Shown: in pieces, positions 44,601-54,982 of the stretch
Position numbering within the stretch: position 1 is the first letter of the stretch
Layout: every line of letters begins with the position of its first letter
Source: Actinopolymorpha alba DSM 45243
GTDB lineage: Bacteria > Actinomycetota > Actinomycetes > Propionibacteriales > Actinopolymorphaceae
NCBI RefSeq assembly: GCF_000373925.1
Contig: NZ_KB892812.1
Span: forward strand, 62,179 to 126,178
Direction: 5' to 3'
Length of the DNA: 64,000 nt
Program-made: the position numbers and the translations under genes
Notes under the pieces: model-generated
Databases searched by the model: none
What the model was told of the DNA's origin: nothing
Seen by the model: the letters and a program-made list of their open reading frames with translations, nothing else

Positions 44601-46399
44601 CCCGTGGTGGCAGCTCGAAGTCAAGCCCACCCAGGCCCAGGTCAAGCCACGACGCGACGCGACGCTCGCCCTACCCGGTATGCGCGACCAAGTCATCAGT
44701 GGCACGACTGACGTCGCCTGCCTGGCTGAGTTCGTAGGATCGGTGGCGCAATACCCTCACCTTCAAGGTCTCCAGCCTGATCTCTACCGGTGTTTCATGG
44801 AACACATGTGGCGGCACATGTCCTCCGTCGGCGTCATCGGTATGATCCACTACGAGACGCACTTCAGTGACGAGAATGCAGGCCCGCTACGGGCAGAGCT
44901 GTATCGACGCTTGCGTCGCCATTGGCACTTTCAAAACAAATTAATGCTCTTTGAAATCAAGGACGAAAAGCAGTTCGGAATAACAATCCACGGCTCGCGT
45001 AAGCAAGAGCCCGACTTTATTCAAGCCTGCTGGCTATATCATCCAGAGACGGCGTTGCGATCATTGACCCATGACGGCAGTGGATCCGAGCCCGGCATGA
45101 AGAATCAGTCCGGAAACTGGGATCTGCGTCCTCATCTGGGGCGTTTAACGAGCGTCACCAAAACCGCACTGGCTACCTGGCACACAATCCTCGAGCCGAC
45201 CGAAGTGCCTGTAGACCAGACCCGGATGGTGTACGGAGTAAATCACTCAACCATGTCGGTTCTCGAAAAGCTGTCACATGCCAGGCGTGTCGACGAACTA
45301 AAACTCCACTTCTCGCGCGGGTGGCAATGAGAGTATCGATCGCGCGAAAGGTTACTTCGAGTCTGAATGGGGGGTGCCGAAGTCTTGGAAAGACGTGATC
45401 ATCCAGGGACCACACCTCTTCGTTGCAACGCCGTTGTACAAAACCCCAAACAAGACCATGCTACATAACCAAGACTGGTCCACGACTGACTTCGAGGCCC
45501 TTCCACTCGATGCAATACCAGCCACGGCCTATAAGCCAGCATGCGACGAGCACCAGTACGCCCGCGACTACACGCATTGGGACGTTGACGAGTCGCGCTC
45601 AGCTCTCGACTTCTATCGCCTTGCCTGGCGTCGCATGGCCGCCAACACCGGCGAACGCACATTGATCACGGCAATCGTGCCCCCCGGAACCGCTCACGTG
45701 CATCCGGTTCACGCCATGGCCACCCACGACGCCGACTCGACAACGCTTATGATCATAAGCGGTTTCACTTCATCTCTAGTCCTTGACTTTTTCGTGCGGA
45801 GTGCGTCGAAGTCGGAGATTCTCTACGGGACTATTCGCAGACTTCCGATCGAAATGAATCATCCACTCGTCAGGTCGCTCGTACTTCGCGCTTTGCGGTT
45901 GAACTGCGTCACCGACGCGTACGCGCAACTTTGGCGTGACTGTTGGTTGCCCACGTTCCGGGATGAAACCTGGGCGGGTGGTTTCGAGCATGCCCTACGT
46001 CGGCCCCTCGGCGAGGTCAGTCGTCCCTGGAATGCAGGGATCCCGCTTCGTGTCGCCGCCGACCGGCGGCAGGCGCTCGTGGAGATCGATGCTCTCGTCG
46101 CGCTCACGCTAGGGCTAGCCGCTGACGAACTGTGCACGATCTATCGCACACAGTTCGCCGTCCTCTACGGGTACGACCAGAACGTGTACTACTACGACGT
46201 CAACGGACGCCTTGTACCCAACTCCGTCCTGAGCGTGTGGCGGAAGAAGGGTGCTCGGATCACTGAGGAGGAACGCACCGCGACCAACCAAGCGGGCAAC
46301 ACCTACACGTACGAACTGCCCTTTGTTACGTTGAACCGGGAAGCGGACATGCGGGAGGCGTACGCTCACTTTGAGCGCCTACTCAAGGAACGGTCGTGA
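41683..46399 (+). pseudogene. drmMI: DISARM adenine methyltransferase DrmMI, split by a frameshift
   Basis: A large N6-adenine methyltransferase of about 1570 aa whose frame is broken near 45327. The first part (41683-45330, 1215 codons) has SAM motif I LTVCEPALGSGAFAIEA at about residue 574 and catalytic motif IV LQVGNPPWVRP (NPPW) at about 954. Removing one A from the CAA at 45325-45327 gives GWHES, then IDRAKGYFESEWGVPKSW, and joins perfectly to the second frame, which continues to 46399 (VIIQGPHLFVATPLYKTPN and beyond). A one-base insertion, or a sequencing error, is thus the simplest cause. In class 1 DISARM this enzyme marks self DNA. The region 44.9-45.9 kb is visibly more AT-rich than its flanks. 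Confidence 0.8.
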
Positions 46400-49300
46400 G
46401 TGAGCTGCTTCCCACTCACCAGGCGGGCAGCATCCGGCAGAGCCTGGTCGACTACCTGACGACGACGTTCGGGCTGACCGACGGAGATGCCCGCGATGGG
46501 CTGGATAGATTCCTGTCGGATCCCGCGTCCGGCATGTTCAAGGGCCCCTACGTGCGGCTCCGGTTGCCCTACCGCCCTGCCGACGAGGGGTGGCGAGACA
46601 CACTCGGTTGGTACGAGGGATTCCAGCCGTACGGTCACCAGGCGGCGGCGTTCACGCGCCTCGCATCGGTGTTGGACGGCCAGCCGCGTCGGCCGCTGCC
46701 AACACTGGTCACAACGGGCACCGGTTCAGGGAAGACCGAGGCGTTCCTGTACCCGATCCTGGACCACGTGCTGCGGGCTCGCCGCGAAGGCGTGACGGGC
46801 ACCAAGGCGCTGATCCTCTACCCGATGAACGCCCTGGCCAACGACCAGGCCACGCGGCTGACGAAGCTCCTCACGACGCACGCTGCCCTGGCCGGCGTGA
46901 CGGCAGCTCTTTACATCGGACAAGCTGGGCCGACCCGCACGGCCGTGACCACCGAAAGCCTCATAACTGACCGGGCGATCATTCGGGACACGGCACCGGA
47001 CATCCTGCTCACGAACTACAAGATGCTCGATCAGCTCCTGCTCCGCGCGGACGACCAGGAGCTGTGGCGGCAGTCCGCGATGAGCCTGCGCTACCTGGTG
47101 CTCGACGAGTTCCACACCTACGACGGCGCGCAGGGCACCGACGTGGCCATGCTGCTACGTCGTCTCGGGCTGGTCCTTAAGAATCACTGGCCTGACCACG
47201 ACCCGGCCATCGACGACGCGGCCCGAGCCCGGCCACTGGGGCTCGCCACACCGGTGGCGACGTCGGCAACGCTCGGCGACAAGGGCGACCCGACGGTGAT
47301 GCTGGACTTCGCCCACACGGTTTTCGGGGAGAAATTCGACGCTGACGCCATCGTAACGGAGACCCGCCTGAGCCTCGACGAGTGGGCCGACGGCGCCGCA
47401 GAGTCGGCCGCCGCGGCCGGGTTCACGTCGGTCGAGATCAACGAGCTAGATCTGACGGCGGTGGTCGAGGCCGTCGCGGCGCTCGGACACAGTCCGACGG
47501 GGGAAGAGGTCGCCCACACGGTCCTCGGACTGCTGTACAAGGTTGCAGCCGACGGTGTCGGCGACGCGGATCCTCAGTTGCTGTCGGCACTTTGCGGTGC
47601 TCATCCGCTCGTTCAACGACTTGCGCAGGAGGCACAGCACGCAGTCGCGCTCGACACGCTAGCCGCGCGCGTGTTCGACGTCACAAGCGCTAGCACCTCC
47701 CGAAGCGAGACCGTACTGTCACACGTGCTCGCGATGCTCGGTCATGTCCGGGCGATTGTCGGGCGGTGTGCGTTGTCAGTCGACGTACACATGTGGATCC
47801 GCGAGCTCACTCGGATCGACCGCACTGCCGCCGCGACCGCACGCTTCTGGTGGAGCGACGACGGGCCGCCGGTCGCCAGTGGGGACGCTGAGGAGGCTCG
47901 GCCGTCGTTCCCGGCCATCTACTGCCGCCACTGCGGCCGCTCTGGCTGGGGCATCGGACTAGCGCCAGTCGGCACAAGTCTCGCCGTGGACGACGAGGGG
48001 ATTCGCCGACAGCACGCGGCCAAGGAGGGCAGATTCCGGCCGCTGCTGTACGCGCCCGTGGAGGCCGCTGCCCGCCTTGACCAAGACGAGCGAGTCGATG
48101 GACTCAGCTGGTTCTCGGTCCGTAACCGAGAGCTGCTCACCGATGTGGCCGAAGACGATCCGGACCTGCGGGATGGCTGGATCCTCCCAGTGCTCAGCCA
48201 CTCCGGCCCCGACGCCGACGAGCAGTCCCGCAAGGATGCTTGTCCCTCGTGCAGGCAGGAGGACGGGATCCGGTTCCTCGGCAGCGCAATCGCGACCCTC
48301 CTCTCGGTTTCGTTGTCGACCCTGTTCGGATCGCCCAGCCTCGACGCCCGTGAGAAGAAGGCGTTGGTGTTCACCGACTCCGTGCAGGACGCGGCTCACA
48401 GGGCGGGCTTCGTCCAGGCTAGGTCGCACACGCTCACCCTGCGGTCTGCCCTCCGCGACGCCGTCGTGGACGGCACCCTCACGCTCGACGCGCTCGTCGA
48501 CGAAGTGATAAGGCAGGCTGGCGACGACTCGTTCGCGAGGTACCGCATCCTCGCCCCCGACTGCGCCGACCGGGAGTCCTTCGCAGAGTTCTGGAGGTCG
48601 GCGACACTTCGGTCCGTGCGCGCCCCGGTGCGGTCGCGGGTTCGCAAGCGGGTCGCGCTCGACGCGGCTCTGGAATTCGGGCTCAACTCCCGCATCGGCC
48701 GCACGCTCGAACTCACCGGCTCCGTCGCCGTCGAGGTCGAGGCTGGCCTGCCCGAACGGATGACCGGCGTGGCACGCGCCGCCATACAGGGCACCTCCTG
48801 GCAGGGCACGCTCGACACTGAGGGGCCGGACGATCCGACTCTCGTGCAGTGGGTACGTGGTGTGCTGGACCGGATGCGAGTCCAGGGCGCGATCGACCAT
48901 CCATGGTTCGACCGCTATCGCCTCGAGGATGGTCATGACTGGTCCATCTGGGGAGGGCGACCCCGCAGTGAAGGCATGCCTGCCTTCCCGCGGAATCGAC
49001 CCGCTCCTGCGTATCCGAAGATCGGCGGTTCCACCGCTTCGACCCGCGGCCTGGACTCGGTCACGTCGCCACAGTCCTGGTATGCCCAATGGACCTCACG
49101 TGCGCTGGACATCTCTCCGTTCGATGCTGGACGCCTCGCGCGGGTGTTGCTGGACCGGCTGGCCCGGGACGGCGTCCTCACGACGGCCACCAGCCAGTCC
49201 GGGGCAACCGTGTACGCGATCCCCGCCTCCGGAATCGTCATCGCACCCACCGAAGCAGCCGACCTCGCTGCTGGCCGCCACCTGCTCGTCTGCGACACCT

Positions 49301-52300
49301 GCCGGGCCACCGCTCCGGGCACGACCGCGGTTGTGGAGCAGCTCAGCGGAGCGCCGTGCCTTCAGATCCGTTGCCGAGGACACCTCCGGACCGAGGCGTT
49401 GGCTGACAACTTCTATCGACACCTGTACGCGTCCCCGGACATGCGACGTGTCGTGGCTCGAGAGCACACAAGCTTGCTCGACGACGAGACTCGCCGGGCA
49501 TACGAGGAGGGGTTCCGCGACGCTGCCACTACCCCGCAGGCACCCAACGTTCTCGTGGCCACGCCCACCCTGGAGATGGGCATCGACATCGGTGATCTTT
49601 CGGCAGTGTTCCTCTCGTCGCTGCCACGTACAGTCGCCTCCTATCTTCAACGTGTAGGTCGTGCAGGCCGCCTCACCGGCAACGCTCTCAACCTGGCCTT
49701 CGTCACTGGGCGGGGCGAGCACCTGCCCAAGCTCGGTGACCCGTTGTCGATGGTCAACGGGGAGGTCCGTCCGCCGGCGACTTACCTGGCCGCCGAGGAG
49801 ATCCTGAGCCGCCAGTACACGGCCTACCTTGTGGACGGTTTTGCGCGCGATCCCAGTCGCCGTCAGCCGAGGACTGCGGTGGGAGCCATCGGGTCCAGAG
49901 CGCCGGGTACGTTCCTCGGTGACCTCGTGCTCCATGCCGAGCAGAGCATTGACGAGCATCTACCTCGGTTCGTCGACACTTTCGACAACTTGCCCGGCGA
50001 AGTCGTGGATGGCTTACGCGACTGGCTGCGCCCAAAGGCCGGGCCGAGGAGCAGCGGATTCGCGAACCACGTGGACGCCGCAAGCAGCCGCTGGCAGGAC
50101 ACTGTAGAGACCTTGAAACAGCGGCAAGCAAGAATTGTCGATCTCCTCCCCGAGCTCGAGGCGCGCGTCAACTCGCCAGCAGCGACCGACGACGACAAGC
50201 AGGCACTCCGCTCGGCGGAGGCCACCCGCAAACTCACCGCCAATCAACTCGCACACCTGCGCAGCACCTACTGGATCAGTGTCCTAGAGGAGTACGGGCT
50301 GCTCCCCAACTACACGCTCCTTGACGACACTGTCACGCTCGACGTCGGCCTGTCCTGGACCGATCCGGACACCGGCGCATATGAGTACGGCAGCGCGCAA
50401 TTCCAGCGCGGCTCCGCGCAGGCGTTGCACGAGTTCGCCCCCGGCGCGACGTTCTACGCCCGCGGCTGGGAGATCGCCATCGACGCGGTCGACCTCGGCC
50501 ACGACGGCGCATCGATCCGCACCTGGGCGTTCTGTCCTGCATGCGGCTACGCCTTCGACGTGGCGGAATCTGGTCGTGATCTCCCGGTGGCGTCGTGCTT
50601 GCGCTGCGGAAGCACGGGCATCGGGGACACCGGCCAGCGTCTCGACGTCGTCGAGCTGACGCGAGTCTCCGCCGAGGTACGCCGGGACGAGGTCGCCATC
50701 TCCGACCGGAAGGACGAGCGTGGCCATGCTGGTTTCCAGGTCGTCGCAGCGGCCGATGTCGATGCTGCCCATGTCGCACGGCGATGGTTCGTCGAGGGAA
50801 CCGGGCTCGGGTGCACGTACCTTCGCGTGGTCGACCTACGGTGGATCAACATCGGTCCGCCTGGGCACGGCCTGACACGCGCCATCGCCGGCGGCGAACG
50901 TCAGGGAACGTTGTTTCGCGTCTGCTCCGGTTGCGGCAAGAAGGATACCGACACTGGACGCAACCGGCCCCACGAGCATCGCCCTTGGTGTCCATACAGG
51001 ACGTCTGTCACCGAGGTGACGAGCACCGTCGCGCTGTCGCGGACCCTGCGGACCCAGGGTCTGTTGATTCGACTCCCGCGAGCGGTGAGCCTCGGAGACG
51101 ACTTCGCTGTCCCCAGCCTTTCCGCGGCACTGCTGCTCGGCTTGCGGGAGAAGATGGGTGGCCACCCGGACCATATCCGCGTCGAGCACGTCGTCGATCC
51201 GACGCTGTCCGACGGCACCGACAACCACGATGCGATCCTGCTGCACGACGCCGTACCTGGCGGCACGGGCTACCTCGCCGAGACAGCCACCCCGGAGCAT
51301 TTGCGCGAGTTGCTCGTTCTGGCGTGGGACCAGGTCCGCGAATGCGACTGCCGTCACGAGGAACGCCTTGCCTGCCACCGATGCTTGCTGCCCTTCACCC
51401 CTCCTGGATCTGTCCGTCGGGTCTCGCGAGCGTCAGCGGAACGACACTTGCGCACCCTGCTCGGACTGACGGACGATGCTGAGACAGCCGAAGGGACGAC
51501 TTGGACCGTGACCGAGGTGCCGCCACACGAGGAGCCCGAGTCACACCTGGAGCGCGCCTTCCACCGGCTGTTCGTCGGCCGCCTGCGGCGAAACGGGGCC
51601 GCCGTCACGGAGGTACCTGGTCCCACCGGCAACGCCGTGCGCCTCACCCTGCCGGGAACCCATCGGCAGTGGACGCTCAGCCCTCAGGTCAACGTCGGGG
51701 ACTCGAAGCCGGATTACCTCCTCGAAACCAACGACATGAACGTTCCCACTGTCGCGATCTTCACCGATGGCCGGGCGTACCACGCCAGCCACGCTGCCAA
51801 CAGGCTCGCCGACGACGCGGCGAAGCGTGCAAATTTGCGCGACGCTGGCCTGGTCGTCCTCGCTGTCACGATGGACGATGTCAACGCCGACGTGAATGGC
51901 ACCGGGTCATCGCCGACCTGGTACAGCCCAGATGTGGCCGGCAACTTGATGAACGTCCCGCAGTTCCAGGCCCCGCCTGAGTCGTACAAGGCACTTGGTC
52001 GCGGACCCCTCGACTGGCTCATCGAGTGGGTGACGGCGCCCGACCCTCAGGCCGTACGCAACGTAGCTCGCGCCGTGCTGATGTTCTTGTCGGTCGGGGC
52101 TCAGCCGCTTCAGGTCCCAGAGACGGTGGGCCTCGAGGAGGTCGCTCGCGCAGTCCTGCTGGACGAGCACCTGCCGACGGGCACGCGTCGAGTCCACGTG
52201 CATCGCATGGGCTCTCTCGCTGTCGTCGTCGAGATGCTTCCCGCCATGGTGGTACAAACTGCCGCCGTCCTCGACGATCGCGACCAGGTTCTTGGCGACG

Positions 52301-52737
52301 ATGCCCATGCCGAGGCTTGGGGCGCCTGGCTGCGTCTGTCCAACGCATTCGCTCTGCGCGACTGGCCGACGGTCGTGACGACCGCCAGCCTCGTCAAGCC
52401 CGCCACCTCGGCTTCCAACGACACCGACCTCGGCCGGCCTGTCGGCGCGTGGGCTGACATCTATGACGCCGCTGCACCCGGCGACGAGCAGAACCTGGTC
52501 GCCGCTCTCGCAGCTCATGGGAATCTCGTGCCGCCGGTCGTCGGCGCCGAAGGTCCGGAGGGCATCCCACTCGACCTGTCTTGGCCGGAGCAGAGGGTGG
52601 TCGTCGCCTTCATGCACATGCCGCCCCAGGATCGCACCGACCTTTCCGCCGCGGGGTGGCAGGTCGTCGAGCCAACACCCGACGTTGTTGCTGCAGCCCT
52701 CGCCGACGCCAATCCTCACATCCACGGAGAACGTTGA
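46396..52737 (+). CDS. Giant DEAD/DEAH helicase with DUF1998 (DruE-like), DISARM-associated
   Basis: A 2113-aa COG1205-type protein starting GTG 46396 inside the drmMI stop (GTGA). Motif I TTGTGSGKTEAFLYP at about residue 107, motif II YLVLDEFHTYDG at about 236, motif III TSATLGDKG, motif V VATPTLEMGIDIGDL and motif VI YLQRVGRAGR at about 1085. Zinc pairs occur at FCPACG...SCLRCG and RVCSGCGKK. The DUF1998 part has AVPGGTGYLAETA at about 1620 and ECDCRHEERLACHRCLLPF. A C-terminal segment of about residues 1755-1815 (SKPDYLLET, VAIFTDGRAYH, LRDAGLVVLAVTMDD) resembles a Vsr/PD-(D/E)xK nuclease fold. Size and order match DruE of Druantia, but here it is embedded in a DISARM gene string. Confidence 0.8.
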   Translation: MSELLPTHQAGSIRQSLVDYLTTTFGLTDGDARDGLDRFLSDPASGMFKGPYVRLRLPYRPADEGWRDTLGWYEGFQPYGHQAAAFTRLASVLDGQPRRPLPTLVTTGTGSGKTEAFLYPILDHVLRARREGVTGTKALILYPMNALANDQATRLTKLLTTHAALAGVTAALYIGQAGPTRTAVTTESLITDRAIIRDTAPDILLTNYKMLDQLLLRADDQELWRQSAMSLRYLVLDEFHTYDGAQGTDVAMLLRRLGLVLKNHWPDHDPAIDDAARARPLGLATPVATSATLGDKGDPTVMLDFAHTVFGEKFDADAIVTETRLSLDEWADGAAESAAAAGFTSVEINELDLTAVVEAVAALGHSPTGEEVAHTVLGLLYKVAADGVGDADPQLLSALCGAHPLVQRLAQEAQHAVALDTLAARVFDVTSASTSRSETVLSHVLAMLGHVRAIVGRCALSVDVHMWIRELTRIDRTAAATARFWWSDDGPPVASGDAEEARPSFPAIYCRHCGRSGWGIGLAPVGTSLAVDDEGIRRQHAAKEGRFRPLLYAPVEAAARLDQDERVDGLSWFSVRNRELLTDVAEDDPDLRDGWILPVLSHSGPDADEQSRKDACPSCRQEDGIRFLGSAIATLLSVSLSTLFGSPSLDAREKKALVFTDSVQDAAHRAGFVQARSHTLTLRSALRDAVVDGTLTLDALVDEVIRQAGDDSFARYRILAPDCADRESFAEFWRSATLRSVRAPVRSRVRKRVALDAALEFGLNSRIGRTLELTGSVAVEVEAGLPERMTGVARAAIQGTSWQGTLDTEGPDDPTLVQWVRGVLDRMRVQGAIDHPWFDRYRLEDGHDWSIWGGRPRSEGMPAFPRNRPAPAYPKIGGSTASTRGLDSVTSPQSWYAQWTSRALDISPFDAGRLARVLLDRLARDGVLTTATSQSGATVYAIPASGIVIAPTEAADLAAGRHLLVCDTCRATAPGTTAVVEQLSGAPCLQIRCRGHLRTEALADNFYRHLYASPDMRRVVAREHTSLLDDETRRAYEEGFRDAATTPQAPNVLVATPTLEMGIDIGDLSAVFLSSLPRTVASYLQRVGRAGRLTGNALNLAFVTGRGEHLPKLGDPLSMVNGEVRPPATYLAAEEILSRQYTAYLVDGFARDPSRRQPRTAVGAIGSRAPGTFLGDLVLHAEQSIDEHLPRFVDTFDNLPGEVVDGLRDWLRPKAGPRSSGFANHVDAASSRWQDTVETLKQRQARIVDLLPELEARVNSPAATDDDKQALRSAEATRKLTANQLAHLRSTYWISVLEEYGLLPNYTLLDDTVTLDVGLSWTDPDTGAYEYGSAQFQRGSAQALHEFAPGATFYARGWEIAIDAVDLGHDGASIRTWAFCPACGYAFDVAESGRDLPVASCLRCGSTGIGDTGQRLDVVELTRVSAEVRRDEVAISDRKDERGHAGFQVVAAADVDAAHVARRWFVEGTGLGCTYLRVVDLRWINIGPPGHGLTRAIAGGERQGTLFRVCSGCGKKDTDTGRNRPHEHRPWCPYRTSVTEVTSTVALSRTLRTQGLLIRLPRAVSLGDDFAVPSLSAALLLGLREKMGGHPDHIRVEHVVDPTLSDGTDNHDAILLHDAVPGGTGYLAETATPEHLRELLVLAWDQVRECDCRHEERLACHRCLLPFTPPGSVRRVSRASAERHLRTLLGLTDDAETAEGTTWTVTEVPPHEEPESHLERAFHRLFVGRLRRNGAAVTEVPGPTGNAVRLTLPGTHRQWTLSPQVNVGDSKPDYLLETNDMNVPTVAIFTDGRAYHASHAANRLADDAAKRANLRDAGLVVLAVTMDDVNADVNGTGSSPTWYSPDVAGNLMNVPQFQAPPESYKALGRGPLDWLIEWVTAPDPQAVRNVARAVLMFLSVGAQPLQVPETVGLEEVARAVLLDEHLPTGTRRVHVHRMGSLAVVVEMLPAMVVQTAAVLDDRDQVLGDDAHAEAWGAWLRLSNAFALRDWPTVVTTASLVKPATSASNDTDLGRPVGAWADIYDAAAPGDEQNLVAALAAHGNLVPPVVGAEGPEGIPLDLSWPEQRVVVAFMHMPPQDRTDLSAAGWQVVEPTPDVVAAALADANPHIHGER

Positions 52738-54863
52738 TGCCAACGATCATCATGGGGAAACTCGCCAGCAAGATCGACGGCTCGATACGCGGCAAGGCGA
52801 TGACGTTTCTGCAGAAGCTCAGCACGGACGACACGGCGCTCGGCTTGCACGTAGAGCCCATCCACAATTCCGTCGATCCACGGGTACGAACTGGCCGGGT
52901 CGACGATTTCTGGCGAGCGGTGATGTTCCGCCTCGACGGCGACGGCGAGACGCACTACGTCATCCATGGCATCTGGCCACACGACGACGCGATCACCATT
53001 GCTCGACGCGTACGGCTGAAGGTCAACCCTGTCAATGGACTGCCGCAGATCGACGAGGTCTCCTCGACGCCGGTCTCCGAGGCACCCACGGCGCTGCCGT
53101 CGGTTGCACCATTGCTCACCCGCCTGGGACACGACCGGGCGGACCTAATCGAAACACTCGGTCTGCCCGATGTTGTCGTTGACCGGGCCATGGTTGCAGC
53201 CGACGAGGACGCCGTGCTCGAACTTGCCCAGCACCATGAGGGTTGGGTCGGCACCATCCTCGTCGACCTCGCCGCAGGCGACAGCGTCGATGCGATCGTC
53301 GCACGTATGCAGCTCGAGAAGACCGATCCATCCAGCGATGCCGACGCCGACGTGCTGCAATCTCTCAAGCGGCCAGCCGCGGCGCTGCAGTACGCATTTA
53401 TTGACGGCCAGGAGGAGCTTCGCCGAGTCATCGAGGACGGGGACTTCGGGGCGTGGCGGATCTTCGTCCACCCTGAGCAGCGCCGCTACGTCGATCGAAC
53501 ATATAAGGGCCCGTTCCGTCTGTCTGGTGGAGCGGGCACCGGTAAGACCGTCGTACTCGTCCATCGTGCTCGAGCGTTGGCTCAGCGTGACTCAGAGGCG
53601 CGGATCCTCCTGACCACGTTCACCACGAACCTTGCCGAAGCACTCGGCGACAGCCTCACTCAGCTCGACCCGCGGGTGCCGCAGGCGAGGGGGTTAGGTC
53701 AGGCGGGCGTGTACGTGAGCGGCGTCGATGCGCTGGCTGCAGCCGTGCTTCGGTCAGCTGGCGGCAGTCTCGTTGCCGCGATGCGCGACGTCCTAGGCGA
53801 GGAGCGCTCTGCACCTCTGGTCCGTACGTCCTCCACCCGGTGGCGCGAGACGATCGAATCGACTGGGACGACCTTGAATCAGGAGCTTGCCAACGAGACG
53901 TTTCTCGCCACCGAGTACGCCCACGTCGTACTGCCCAACAAGATCTACGACGAGACTGCCTACTTGCGGGTTCGGCGCCCCGGACGTGGCGTCGCACTCG
54001 ACCGCGCGAGACGCTCTGCCGTCTGGGCGCTGATCGCTGCATACCGTGCACAGAGCCGTATCGACGGCAGTCTCGACTTCACCGAGGCAGCAGCTGTCGC
54101 GGCCGCGTCACTCGGCATGCAGTCCAAACGGCCCGTCGATCATGTGCTTGTTGACGAAGGGCAGGACCTTTCCCCCGCCCACTGGCAGCTCCTACGCGCC
54201 CTCGTCGATGAGCACCCCGACGATCTCTTCATCGCCGAGGATTCACATCAGCGCATCTACGGCTCACGGGTCGTCCTCGGCCGATACGGCGTGGCCATCG
54301 TTGGCCGTTCGCAGCGACTTACCCTCAACTACCGCACCACGGCGCAGAACCTGCAGTACGCCATGTCCATCCTTGATGGTGGTGGGTACGTCGACTTGGA
54401 GGAAGAATCTGAGGTCACCGGTTACCGTTCCGCCCGGACTGGCCCCGTACCAATCGTGAAGGCCATTGACTCCCTTGCTAACGAACTGCAGCTCATCGTT
54501 AAGCACATTCGTGCGTGGCTTGAGGCGGGGGGAAGCCCCGAAACTATCGCAGTCCTCGTTCAGGATAGGTTCCACCGTGATCGCGTTGTGACCGCCCTCA
54601 CCGAACATGGCATCGACGCCCGCGCCGTCGACCGCGACCGGCCTCCCGTCGGACGGGTACCCGTTCTGACCATGCACCGTGCCAAGGGCACGGAGTTCTC
54701 GAAGGTCGTACTCGCTGTAGGCAAACCATCGGCTGCTGAACTTGCACGACTGGAGTCCTTGGATGCGTCTGAACGGGCTGACGCGGAACTGAGGGCTCGG
54801 TCGTTGAGGTACGTGGCGGCGACCCGCGCGCGGGACGAGCTGGTGGTACTGAGCCGAGGCTGA
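52737..54863 (+). CDS. RelE-like domain fused to UvrD-type helicase
   Basis: A 708-aa protein whose ATG 52737 overlaps the preceding stop by one base (TGATG). Residues about 25-105 (RVDDFWRAVMFRLDGDGETH, then YVIHGIWPHDDAITIARR) look like a RelE/ParE toxin fold. A helical linker follows. The rest is a superfamily 1 helicase: motif I RLSGGAGTGKTVVLVHRA at about 263, motif II HVLVDEGQDLSPAHW at about 470, QRLTLNYRTTAQNL, VLTMHRAKGTEFSKVV at about 644 and YVAATRARDEL at the end. RelE-UvrD fusions occur in actinomycetes, function not established. As the last gene of the overlapping drmD string it probably processes DNA unwound by the partner helicases. Confidence 0.82.
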   Translation: MPTIIMGKLASKIDGSIRGKAMTFLQKLSTDDTALGLHVEPIHNSVDPRVRTGRVDDFWRAVMFRLDGDGETHYVIHGIWPHDDAITIARRVRLKVNPVNGLPQIDEVSSTPVSEAPTALPSVAPLLTRLGHDRADLIETLGLPDVVVDRAMVAADEDAVLELAQHHEGWVGTILVDLAAGDSVDAIVARMQLEKTDPSSDADADVLQSLKRPAAALQYAFIDGQEELRRVIEDGDFGAWRIFVHPEQRRYVDRTYKGPFRLSGGAGTGKTVVLVHRARALAQRDSEARILLTTFTTNLAEALGDSLTQLDPRVPQARGLGQAGVYVSGVDALAAAVLRSAGGSLVAAMRDVLGEERSAPLVRTSSTRWRETIESTGTTLNQELANETFLATEYAHVVLPNKIYDETAYLRVRRPGRGVALDRARRSAVWALIAAYRAQSRIDGSLDFTEAAAVAAASLGMQSKRPVDHVLVDEGQDLSPAHWQLLRALVDEHPDDLFIAEDSHQRIYGSRVVLGRYGVAIVGRSQRLTLNYRTTAQNLQYAMSILDGGGYVDLEEESEVTGYRSARTGPVPIVKAIDSLANELQLIVKHIRAWLEAGGSPETIAVLVQDRFHRDRVVTALTEHGIDARAVDRDRPPVGRVPVLTMHRAKGTEFSKVVLAVGKPSAAELARLESLDASERADAELRARSLRYVAATRARDELVVLSRG

Positions 54864-54982
54864 TGTGCCAGATGGACCATCGCCAGCGTGGCGTCAAGGA
54901 CGCTCTGTACGTCTCGCGTGATAGCGGTACGAGGCATCTAACCTGCTGAGCGGAACGACGATCTTTTGACACATGGCATGCG

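Noticed and set aside
41683..46399. BREX/Pgl PglX as alternative identity of the large adenine methylase
   Set aside because: No pglZ, brxC or brxL gene is present, while drmA, drmB and drmD are; the NPPW motif and neighbours fit DrmMI.
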